Source: Eggerthellaceae bacterium
Lineage (GTDB): Bacteria; Actinomycetota; Coriobacteriia; Coriobacteriales; Eggerthellaceae
Length of the DNA: 14,645 nt
Direction: 5' to 3'
NCBI GenBank assembly: GCA_017459485.1
Contig: JAFUCW010000243.1
Span: 1 to 14,645, forward strand
Part shown: in pieces, positions 1 to 7,440 of the stretch
Position numbering within the stretch: the first letter of the stretch is position 1
How the letters are laid out: each line of letters opens with the position of its first letter
The notes under the pieces: generated by a model
What the model was told of the DNA's origin: nothing
Seen by the model: the letters and a program-made list of their open reading frames with translations, nothing else
The model's database searches: none
Translations under genes and position numbers: made by a program

Positions 1-612
1 CTCCACTCCCGAAGGGAGCGCCGTGCAGACCACGCCGCTCGTCTCGCTCGAAACGAATAACCCGGCGCTTTCGCACCAAAATGCCAGACAGCATCGGGTG
101 TGCCCTACGGCAGAAAGCGCGGAAAACACCATGTTGCCCACGGAAAACGTATCGCCGTCCTCCAAAACCACGTCCACGCCAATTTCGCTGGGAACATCTT
201 CGGCGTCTGCGATGCCTTTGCTGGCAGCCCGATCTGCATTAAGCGCGCTCATAGTGGCAAACGCCCCCGGACGCGAAAACACACGAGCCGCATGGGCACT
301 CGCGTGCACCTTCGCGTCGGGCATGTGCGCAAGAAGATAGCCCGTTGCCGCGCAATGGTCGTAGTGGGAATGCGTAAGGATGATCTTGTCTACCGGCGCA
401 CCACCCGTGAACGCGTAGATGTTTTCAAGCGTCTGAGCTGCGCAAAAGGCGAACCCTGTGTCAAACAGCGCCGTAGCGCCGTCTGCCGTGCAGAGCAAAA
501 ATGCTTCGCCACCCAGGTCGGCCCCCACTTGATGGATGTCGTAGCCGTCGAAGCTCCACGACCGCACAACGTCGTCGCGCGTCCTTGCTTGCTGTTCCGT
601 TCTCGCTCCCAT
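1..612 (-). CDS. MBL-fold metallo-hydrolase (partial, C-terminus beyond window)
   Basis: The frame is open from an ATG at 612 to the window edge, giving 204 residues with no stop. The first metal motif is HSHYDH at residues 81-86, the HxHxDH signature of the metallo-beta-lactamase fold, preceded by a FDTG turn (50-53) typical of the strand before it. A second metal histidine is likely H171 in the GHT motif. The acidic ligand that follows appears as VSSETSG (E190) where many relatives have Asp. A soluble, cytoplasmic zinc or iron hydrolase is expected from the family; the substrate (thioester, lactone or phosphodiester) cannot be read from these motifs. The start codon lies one base after the purB stop (TAG-C-ATG), so translation is probably coupled to purB. 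Family assignment is secure; function is open. The missing end contains the remaining metal ligand. Confidence 0.85.
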   Translation of the reverse strand, partial: MGARTEQQARTRDDVVRSWSFDGYDIHQVGADLGGEAFLLCTADGATALFDTGFAFCAAQTLENIYAFTGGAPVDKIILTHSHYDHCAATGYLLAHMPDAKVHASAHAARVFSRPGAFATMSALNADRAASKGIADAEDVPSEIGVDVVLEDGDTFSVGNMVFSALSAVGHTRCCLAFWCESAGLFVSSETSGVVCTALPSGVE

Positions 613-613
613 G

Positions 614-1957
614 CTAGAACTCCAAGCGTTCCAGGCGATCGAACACCGGGCCGATGCGCGTGAGGAAATCCCATGGATCGAATATCGCATCGAGCGTCGC
701 GGCGTCCAACGTGCAATCCGGGTCCGCCTCCAGGCGCTCGCGGTAGGTGGGGCCGTCCTTCGCCTGCTGCACGTCATGCCACGTATCCATGGCGTTGCGC
801 TGGACGATCACGTAGGCATCTTCGCGCGTGATACCGGTGTTGACCAGCGCAAGCAGCACCTTTGAGGAGAAGATGAGCCCACGGGTCTTGTTCAGGTTCG
901 CCAGCATGGCTTCCGGGTAGACCTGAAGCCCTTCCACGATCCAGCGCAGCTTTTCGGCGATGTAGTCGAGTGCGATGAAGCTGTCCGCCAAAGCGATGCG
1001 CTCAGCGGAGCTGTGGGAAATGTCGCGCTCGAAGAACAAGGCCACGTCGTCGAAAGCAACCTGCGCGTTGGCCTTGATGGTCCGCGACATGCCGCACACG
1101 CGTTCTGCGGTGATGGGGTTGCGCTTATGGGGCATGGCAGAGCTGCCCTTCTGGCCCTTGGCGAAGGGCTCTTCGGCTTCGATGACGTCGGATTCCTGCA
1201 TCAAGCGCACTTGCAGCGCGATGGATTCGAACGTGGACGCGGTCACCGCCAGGGCAGCTGCCACCTGCGCATGGCGGTCGCGGGCAAGCACCTGGGTGGA
1301 AAGCGGGTCGGGGGTAAGGCCCATCTTTTCACACACGTATTGCTCGACGTAAGGATCGATGGAGCTGTACGTGCCCACCGCACCGGAGATGGCGCCCGTC
1401 GCAGCCACCTCGCGCGCCTGCTGCAGGCGCACCTGCGCGCGCTTGAGCGCCCATGCCCAGCTGCCGAACTTCATGCCGAAGGTCATGGGCTCGGCATGGA
1501 TGCCATGCGTGCGTCCCACGCACAGGGTATCTTTGAGCTCGAACGCCCTCTGCTTGCACACCTGCCCGATGGCAACGACGTCCGCCAAGATCAGGTCTAT
1601 TGCCTGCACGATCTGGTAAGACAGTGCCGTGTCGCCCAAGTCCGAGCTGGTCATGCCGTAGTGTACCCAGCGCGAAGGCTTTTCCTGACCTTCAGGCACG
1701 TCGGCGTCGATGTATTCCGCCATACAGGTAAGGAAAGCGATTACGTCGTGGTTCGTGGTCGCCTCGATTTCGTCGATGCGCTCCACCGTGAAATCCGCAT
1801 GTGCGCGTATCCAGGCAGCTTCTTCCTTCGTGATGCCCGCCTGCCCCAGTTCTGCTTGCGCTTCGCACGCAAGCAGCTCGATTTCCTTCCAGACCGCGAA
1901 CTTGTTTTCGTTGCTCCAGATCTTGCCCATTTCCGGGCGCGTGTAACGTGGAATCAT
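614..1957 (-). CDS. purB: Adenylosuccinate lyase
   Basis: PurB acts twice in purine synthesis: it splits SAICAR to AICAR and adenylosuccinate to AMP, releasing fumarate each time. The 447-residue protein has normal family length. It carries the fumarate-lyase superfamily signature GSSAMPHKRN at residues 271-280, in the flexible loop that supplies the catalytic serine, and TH at 150-151, the expected position of the general-acid histidine. SSDLGD (104-109) matches the substrate-binding loop, and the N-terminus (IPRYTRPEM) is typical of bacterial PurB. The ATG at 1957 has a GAAAGGA ribosome site at 1963-1969 and a perfect TATAAT upstream at 1981-1986. The MBL-fold gene follows after one base, so the two form a small operon. 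No other purine gene lies nearby. The assignment is firm. Confidence 0.97.
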   Translation of the reverse strand: MIPRYTRPEMGKIWSNENKFAVWKEIELLACEAQAELGQAGITKEEAAWIRAHADFTVERIDEIEATTNHDVIAFLTCMAEYIDADVPEGQEKPSRWVHYGMTSSDLGDTALSYQIVQAIDLILADVVAIGQVCKQRAFELKDTLCVGRTHGIHAEPMTFGMKFGSWAWALKRAQVRLQQAREVAATGAISGAVGTYSSIDPYVEQYVCEKMGLTPDPLSTQVLARDRHAQVAAALAVTASTFESIALQVRLMQESDVIEAEEPFAKGQKGSSAMPHKRNPITAERVCGMSRTIKANAQVAFDDVALFFERDISHSSAERIALADSFIALDYIAEKLRWIVEGLQVYPEAMLANLNKTRGLIFSSKVLLALVNTGITREDAYVIVQRNAMDTWHDVQQAKDGPTYRERLEADPDCTLDAATLDAIFDPWDFLTRIGPVFDRLERLEF

Positions 1958-1980
1958 TGCTATCCTTTCGACGGCCTTTA

Positions 1981-1986
1981 ATTATA
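1981..1986 (-). promoter_or_regulatory. Probable purB -10 element
   Basis: On the minus strand this reads TATAAT, a perfect -10 hexamer, 24 bases before the purB start and ahead of a GAAAGGA ribosome site. The predicted leader is about 17 bases. I see no good -35 box at 16-18 bases spacing (GACGAA at 17), so strength and exact start are uncertain. Confidence 0.5.
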
Positions 1987-2105
1987 CGTTCGCCGAAGGA
2001 TCTTTCGTCCCATGCGCGAAAAAAGCAAGGTGCAATCTATCTCGTAGCAGGGGGCGCATGGCACCCCTCCCCGCACAAGGCAAACACTGCAGCCGCTTCA
2101 ACCCT

Positions 2106-2247
2106 CTACCTGACGGCAGCGCCGAGAGCGTCGTAGGTGGCCTGGGGCGCCGCCACGGGGCCACTGAAGACGTAGCCGTGCTTCAACGCCGCCTTGTTGG
2201 TGGAGACTACGGCGGTGGCGTTAGTGCTGCATACGTGGCAAAGCCAC
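2106..2247 (-). pseudogene. Remnant resembling the C-terminal end of a cell-wall-binding repeat (CWB2-like) protein
   Basis: This short open stretch ends at a TAG (2106-2108) and reads like protein on the minus strand, with residues such as KAALKHGYVFSGPVA followed by ATYDALGAAVR. The pattern (Val-rich strand, glycine turn, then a Ser/Pro-x-x-T-Y-x-A-L helix) resembles the closing part of cell-wall-binding repeat 2 units, which anchor surface proteins in Coriobacteriia and clostridia. Codons are strongly C- or G-ending, as expected for a real gene. There is no start codon, and the frame upstream runs straight into the zinc-ribbon gene, whose stop is at 2248. The rest of the protein is therefore gone, and this is best read as the tail of a deleted gene. 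The family match is from memory of motif style, so confidence is limited. Confidence 0.4.
2235..2247 (-). other. Short hairpin directly after the zinc-ribbon gene stop
   Basis: The minus strand reads GTGGC-TTT-GCCAC immediately after the TAG at 2248-2250, a 5-bp perfect stem with a 3-base loop. No T-run follows, so it is a weak terminator candidate at best; it also marks the junction with the CWB2-like remnant. Confidence 0.25.
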
Positions 2248-3075
2248 CTACTCCTGAAGCGGAACGATGATCTGGGGATTGTATCCTCGGGCATTGTAGA
2301 GCGCAACGCTCGTGTCGGTCGCAAACCCAAACCCGTCGAACGCGATGGCAACCGTCTGGCCATCGTAGGGACGCCATGGGGCAAGAAGCGCTTCTTCGTC
2401 ATCGTTGACCGTGTGAGAAGTCAGGTTCACACTCGAGCACGACCGTGATACTGTCGGCTGGCTGGCTCGAGTCGCCCCATCGGGGTTTTCGCCCTGCAAC
2501 TCTGCCTGATAATCCATGACCAAAAGAGCGTTCACCGGATTGTAGTATTGCGCCCCAAAGGCACTCCCCGACATGCCGATCTCTTCGGCCCTGCCCGCAA
2601 CGTCTACGATTTCAACGCGGCCGGTAAGCACCGTCTTCCCCGCTTCCATGGCCGCTTGAACGGCCGCTTCTTCGCGCTGCGCACGGTCATCAACCTGAGG
2701 CGCTTCAGGCTCTGGTGTCTCAGGCTTCGACGCAGGAGCCTCCGCTGCAGAAACGCCTCCCTCTTCCGAAGACGCACTAGCTCCGTTATCCTCCTGAGCC
2801 ACCTGTTCGGACGAAGACTGTGCAGCAGAGGGCTGCGTTGACTGGGCTGCCGTTGAGGGAGCCGCCGTACCAGCGGAGCCACCACCCATGCGCGTTGCAC
2901 CGAACACGACGAACACAAGAGCAAGGACAGCAACCGAAGCAACGATCGCAATCGCGTAGTTCGAGCGCATTGCGCCTTCCGTCATTTTGGGCATTGCGGG
3001 AGCCAGGGCCGTATCGCACATTGGACAACGCTCTGCATCCCCTTCCATCTTGAAGCCACAGTGTGGACACCTCAT
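2248..3075 (-). CDS. Zinc-ribbon, single-pass membrane protein of unknown function
   Basis: The protein has 275 residues when started at the ATG at 3075, which has GAAGGGA upstream; an in-frame ATG at 3117 would add 14 residues but would place the zinc ribbon less typically. Residues 3-20 form a zinc ribbon with paired cysteines (C3-x2-C6, C17-x2-C20). A hydrophobic segment at about 40-60 is a single membrane span. It is followed by a low-complexity Ala/Ser/Pro/Glu linker (about 65-130), then a compact C-terminal domain of about 145 residues that I do not recognise. The layout (cytoplasmic zinc ribbon, span, linker, extracellular domain) is common among uncharacterised Gram-positive proteins with DUF-type sensor or ligand domains. 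The gene stands alone between trkA and the CWB2-like remnant. No function is claimed. Confidence 0.8.
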   Translation of the reverse strand: MRCPHCGFKMEGDAERCPMCDTALAPAMPKMTEGAMRSNYAIAIVASVAVLALVFVVFGATRMGGGSAGTAAPSTAAQSTQPSAAQSSSEQVAQEDNGASASSEEGGVSAAEAPASKPETPEPEAPQVDDRAQREEAAVQAAMEAGKTVLTGRVEIVDVAGRAEEIGMSGSAFGAQYYNPVNALLVMDYQAELQGENPDGATRASQPTVSRSCSSVNLTSHTVNDDEEALLAPWRPYDGQTVAIAFDGFGFATDTSVALYNARGYNPQIIVPLQE

Positions 3076-3371
3076 ACACAGTCCCTTCGCCTCTTGTGGA
3101 GCGCATGAGCAACGCAATCATTACAGAAAACACGTTACTACGGACGCGCTCATGTATGTTGCGCAACTTTTTGTACAGAGCAAAAAGCATGGTCCGCTGG
3201 AACGAAATATGCCCGGCAAACACCCTGATCCATGGCAGACATAATCGCGCCAAACGTACAAGTCCCGCAAGCCGACAAGCCCCAAACAGGACGCGTGCCG
3301 AAGAGAAGCACAAGGAAGTAGTCGTGTGCCAAAAATAAATAGGTACTTGGGATTCGCGGTCAGCAGCGAGC
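3076..3371. other. Intergenic region with no supported gene
   Basis: This stretch of 296 bases is less GC-rich than its surroundings and must hold the promoter of the zinc-ribbon gene and the end of the trkA transcript, but I find no convincing -10/-35 pair or T-tailed hairpin. A perfect 10-base palindrome GTTGCGCAAC lies at 3158-3167. A 60-codon minus-strand frame (3150-3332) has no ribosome site or protein-like composition that I would trust. Confidence 0.6.
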
Positions 3372-4049
3372 TTACAGCCCGCGGATGATGGAGACAGCGT
3401 CTGCCATGAGGTCGGTGTCGGCAGCCACGACCACCACGTCGCCCGGGTACAGGCGTGTGTCGGATCCAACGACTTCCATGTCGTCTTCTTCGTCACCCGA
3501 CACGGCGACGAGCAGGGCACCGTCCGGTAGGTCCACGTCGAGCGCCAGCACGCCTTCTTCTTCGCTGTAGTTCCTCATGTGCGGCACGACCACCTCGTTC
3601 AAGGCGACGCTGCCGCGCGAAAGCGTGGACAAGACGCTGATTCCGCCGAGCATGGCGTCTTCTTCGATGATCGTCGCGATAAGGGTGGTGGAACTGACGG
3701 CTTCGATGCCCACTTCGCGGAAGATGCGCAGGTTCTTGGGGCTGTTCACGCGCGCGATAACGCGCGGAACGTTGAAGGTTCGGCTTGCGATCTCGCACGA
3801 CATGAGGTTGCTTTCGTCCTGCCCCGTCGTGGCGACGAACACGTCCGCGTTGCGGATGTTGGCGTCTTCCTGGTAGCGGCTCATGCACCCGTCTCCGCAT
3901 ACGACCAGGTAGCGACCGCTCAACGTGCTCGCGAGCGCATCGGCCGTCTTCTGGTCGCGTTCGATCAGGGCAACCTCGTTCCCGGAGCGCAGCAGCCGTC
4001 CCGCCAGGTAGCTGCCAACCTTGCCGCCGCCGTTAATTACGATGTACAT
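3372..4049 (-). CDS. TrkA-family K+ uptake regulatory protein (second of a tandem pair)
   Basis: The protein has 225 residues from the ATG at 4049, which has AGGAGG just upstream and sits one base after the stop of the preceding trkA-like gene. It begins with a Rossmann strand and glycine motif (NGGGKVGS, residues 6-13), with acidic E30 at the end of the second strand, where NAD(H) or NADP(H) ribose is bound. Residues 75-83 carry the TGQDESNL motif typical of TrkA_N/RCK domains. The C-terminal part (about 140-225) matches a TrkA_C ligand-binding domain, ending in LYPGDVVVVAA. Such proteins sit on the cytoplasmic face of TrkH/KtrB potassium channels and gate them by nucleotide. Tandem trkA genes are known in actinobacteria (for example ceoB-ceoC in Mycobacterium). 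No TrkH gene is in the window. Confidence 0.9.
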   Translation of the reverse strand: MYIVINGGGKVGSYLAGRLLRSGNEVALIERDQKTADALASTLSGRYLVVCGDGCMSRYQEDANIRNADVFVATTGQDESNLMSCEIASRTFNVPRVIARVNSPKNLRIFREVGIEAVSSTTLIATIIEEDAMLGGISVLSTLSRGSVALNEVVVPHMRNYSEEEGVLALDVDLPDGALLVAVSGDEEDDMEVVGSDTRLYPGDVVVVAADTDLMADAVSIIRGL

Positions 4050-4050
4050 G

Positions 4051-4716
4051 CTAGCCCTCCTGCATCCACTTGGAGAACGCCGCAACGCGCGAATGACGCA
4101 CGCACGCTAGCACCGAATCCCCGTGCTGGAGGATGCTGTCGCCTGTGGGAATGGAGCTCATGCGGCCGCCGTCGCGCTCGAACGCGACGATGCGTATGTC
4201 GTGGCCTTTCTCCAGCTGCGACACGCGCACCTGCCTGAGGCTGCGGCTTTTCAAGTCCAAAGAGAAGCGCAGTATCTCGAAGTCTCCGAAGCTATCGACA
4301 TGGCTCCCATGGCCAGAGCTGATCTTGGCGAACACTTCTTCTGCAACGAGTGACGTTCCGCATACGTAGTCCAGGCCAAGCTGCTCGTAGGTGCGCTCGT
4401 GCCCAGGGTTGTAAAGACGGGCAATGACGTGCGGAACTCTAAAGATTCTGCTTGCCACCTCTGCCACCATAAGGTTCGCGTTGTCGTGGGCAGTCACCGC
4501 TGCCACGCAGTCGGTTATGTCTACTCCTGCGCGCAGCAGCACGTCCTCGTCGAAACCGACGCCTTCGATGGTCGTGCCGTTGAACGACCCCCCCAAGTTG
4601 GCGAACGAATCGGGGTTCTGGTCGATCACGCACACGTTGTTGTCGCCTTCGGAAAGCATGCTCGCCAACTGCGACCCTACACGCCCGCATCCCACGACAA
4701 TGATGTTTCGGCCCAT
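4051..4716 (-). CDS. TrkA-family K+ uptake regulatory protein (first of a tandem pair)
   Basis: The protein has 221 residues. The frame is open far upstream, but the ATG at 4716 is chosen because it starts the Rossmann strand (MGRNIIVVGCGRVGS) and has AGAAAGGA before it. The nucleotide motif GCGRVG is at residues 9-14 and the ribose-binding acid is D32 (VIDQN). AHDNANL (76-82) is the usual RCK loop. The C-terminal domain (about 145-221) is a TrkA_C fold ending in ILQHGDSVLAC. It is co-transcribed with the next trkA-like gene (one-base gap). The two proteins differ enough that they probably form a heteromeric or dual-input gating ring rather than being a recent duplication; this is inference. 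The channel subunit must be encoded elsewhere. Confidence 0.9.
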   Translation of the reverse strand: MGRNIIVVGCGRVGSQLASMLSEGDNNVCVIDQNPDSFANLGGSFNGTTIEGVGFDEDVLLRAGVDITDCVAAVTAHDNANLMVAEVASRIFRVPHVIARLYNPGHERTYEQLGLDYVCGTSLVAEEVFAKISSGHGSHVDSFGDFEILRFSLDLKSRSLRQVRVSQLEKGHDIRIVAFERDGGRMSSIPTGDSILQHGDSVLACVRHSRVAAFSKWMQEG

Positions 4717-4744
4717 CGCCCAATCCTTTCTGTTACAACAGCAA

Positions 4745-4750
4745 AGTATA
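4745..4750 (-). promoter_or_regulatory. Possible -10 element of the trkA pair
   Basis: The minus strand reads TATACT, 28 bases before the ATG at 4716, which would give a leader of about 20-25 bases containing the AGAAAGGA ribosome site. No clear -35 box is seen at normal spacing, so this is tentative. Confidence 0.35.
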
Positions 4751-4845
4751 CGCCAATACCAAGCGAAACGCTCTCCCCCAAACCAAAGGTGGCCGACGTG
4801 ACAGCGAGGGAGGCCTTGGTCCCCCAGGTTGCCCCGCCTTTGCTG

Positions 4846-4883
4846 AGCAGCGGAGCGGCGGTCCCTGCGGGAGCACCTTGCCA
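4846..4883. repeat. Diverged direct copy of the repeat arm
   Basis: This stretch shares CAGCGGAGCGGC (4848-4859) with 5103-5114 and then stays alignable for about 20 further bases (GTCCC, GGG, GCA-C, CC in register) with the right arm of the inverted repeat. It looks like an older copy of the same unit in the same orientation as that arm. Confidence 0.45.
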
Positions 4884-4973
4884 TAAGACACAGGTGGTCG
4901 AAGAGACAGTGAGAGCCCGTAAGCCGCAGGTCGTCCCGTACTCCTTTCCCCGGGCATGAGGCAACCTCGCGAA

Positions 4974-5144
4974 GCAGGTTGGCCGGATGCCCCCGCAGGG
5001 ACTGTCTGAACACTGTTCCTGATAGTCGCGAAGCGACTCTTTCAATGCATGAAGCAGCGAAGCGCATGAAGAGAGCCCCCGCGAATGCGAGGGCTCCCTG
5101 AACAGCGGAGCGGCTGTCCCGAAGGGGGCATCCGGCCAACCTGC
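4974..5144. repeat. Inverted-repeat element around the groEL terminator
   Basis: Bases 4974-4994 and 5124-5144 are perfect reverse complements over 21 bases. The match continues imperfectly inward (GGGAC on both arms), so arms are about 32 bases and the whole unit about 171 bases. The interior holds the groEL terminator and a 6-bp hairpin. A match this long is not expected by chance in a window of this size. It resembles a MITE-like or REP-like composite; target-site duplication is not evident beyond GGCAAC at 4960-4965 and 5145-5150. Confidence 0.7.
5073..5096 (-). terminator. Rho-independent-type terminator of groEL
   Basis: On the minus strand a 10-bp stem (GAGCCCTCGC pairing with GCGGGGGCTC, one G-U pair) closes a 4-base loop ATTC, about 60 bases after the groEL stop. 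The trailing strand is TCTCTTCAT, moderately T-rich. Position, strength and orientation fit the end of the groES-groEL transcript. Confidence 0.75.
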
Positions 5145-5155
5145 GGCAACGGGGG

Positions 5156-6829
<1,674 letters not shown>

Positions 6830-6856
6830 TCACAAAGCGGCAAATAAGACGAAACC

Positions 6857-7144
6857 CTAGGCTTGGATTGCGTAGATATCGTCGGCACGCAGGATGACGA
6901 CGGTCTCGCCGCCGATTTCGACTTCGGTGCCACCGTACTTGCCGTAAATGACGCGATCGCCCTTCTTGACGGGCACGGGAATTACCTTGCCGTCGTCGGC
7001 CACGCGGCCGTCGCCCACCGCGAGCACCGTGCAGGTGGTCGGCTTTTCTTTGGATCCGCTCGAAAGAAACAGTCCGCCAGCGGTAACTTCTTCCGCGTCG
7101 TCCTGCTTGACGATAACGCGATCGCCCAATGGTTTCAGGTTCAT
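6857..7144 (-). CDS. groES: Co-chaperonin GroES (Hsp10)
   Basis: GroES is the heptameric lid of GroEL. The protein has 95 residues from the ATG at 7144, with AAAGGAAGG at good distance upstream. An upstream in-frame ATG at 7162 would add six residues and lies across that ribosome site, so it is rejected. The N-terminal strand NLKPLGDRVIV, the central mobile-loop region around EEVTAGGLFL, and the conserved KKGDRVIYGKYGGTE and C-terminal VVILRADDIYAI are all present. The gene lies directly downstream of the CIRCE operator and 57 bases ahead of groEL, so it is induced with groEL by heat or folding stress. Confidence 0.98.
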   Translation of the reverse strand: MNLKPLGDRVIVKQDDAEEVTAGGLFLSSGSKEKPTTCTVLAVGDGRVADDGKVIPVPVKKGDRVIYGKYGGTEVEIGGETVVILRADDIYAIQA

Positions 7145-7202
7145 ATCTTGCCTTCCTTTCATCTGACCGGCCCCTTGGCCTGTCCATTACCCTTCTTGAG
7201 TG

Positions 7203-7229
7203 CTAGCACTCTCATACCTTGAGTGCTAA
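7203..7229 (-). promoter_or_regulatory. CIRCE operator (HrcA binding site) of groES-groEL
   Basis: The inverted repeat reads CTAGCACTC, nine-base spacer TCATACCTT, GAGTGCTAA. This matches the CIRCE consensus TTAGCACTC-N9-GAGTGCTAA with one mismatch at the first base. It lies between the candidate promoter and groES, the classical position for repression by HrcA. A third half-site overlaps it: GAGTGC at 7198-7203 forms a 14-base palindrome with the left arm (7198-7211). Confidence 0.93.
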
Positions 7230-7241
7230 ACGGTAAAAGCC

Positions 7242-7272
7242 ATAGTAGCACCCTAAGCGAAGGAAGGTGCAA
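7242..7272 (-). promoter_or_regulatory. Candidate groES-groEL promoter
   Basis: On the minus strand TTGCAC (7267-7272) and TACTAT (7242-7247) resemble -35 and -10 boxes with a 19-base spacer, longer than ideal. Transcription would start near 7235, placing the CIRCE element in the first bases of the leader, as in other HrcA-controlled groES genes. The spacer makes this tentative. Confidence 0.45.
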
Positions 7273-7440
7273 TCTTCACGGTTTCGTTACTTTCCCACTT
7301 CGACACTCCACAAGTCGAACGGAAAGGCGTCGGTACAGGTTACCTCTTGTAGAAGAAAACGGGCTGAACGTTCAAAAGAGTTTGTTCCAGGCAGAAATGG
7401 CTGCCCCGCAGAAAGGCCACAGGCGGTTGTGTGCGCCCAG

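Larger units (their letters stand above)
4717..5155. other. 439-base intergenic region rich in repeats and hairpins
   Basis: No credible gene lies here; the minus-strand frame reading through it into trkA has Cys/Arg/Trp-rich, non-protein-like composition. It contains the groEL terminator (5073-5096), a 21-bp perfect inverted repeat (4974-4994 and 5124-5144), a 12-base direct repeat CAGCGGAGCGGC (4848-4859 and 5103-5114) that starts two diverged copies of a longer unit, and small hairpins at 4962-4981 (CAACCT/AGGTTG) and 5024-5038 (AGTCGC-GAA-GCGACT). The recurring CGCGAAGC loops suggest one family of palindromic units. Confidence 0.7.

Noticed and set aside
1013..1981. Long plus-strand open frame (322 codons) opposite purB
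   Set aside because: It is the antisense shadow of purB in GC-rich DNA: His/Arg-rich composition, no ribosome site and no recognisable motif, while the opposite frame is an intact, well-conserved enzyme.
2051..2067. Hairpin GGGGCGC-ATG-GCACCCC between the CWB2-like remnant and purB
   Set aside because: The 7-bp stem (one G-U pair) is real but lacks a T-run on either strand, so I do not call it a terminator.
3150..3332. 60-codon minus-strand frame between trkA and the zinc-ribbon gene
   Set aside because: No ribosome site, no recognised motif, and composition not clearly protein-like; better treated as intergenic DNA.
4717..5139. Upstream extension of the first trkA-like gene to an ATG at 5139
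   Set aside because: The extra about 140 residues are Cys/Arg/Trp-rich and lie in the repeat region; the ATG at 4716 has a ribosome site and begins the Rossmann fold exactly.
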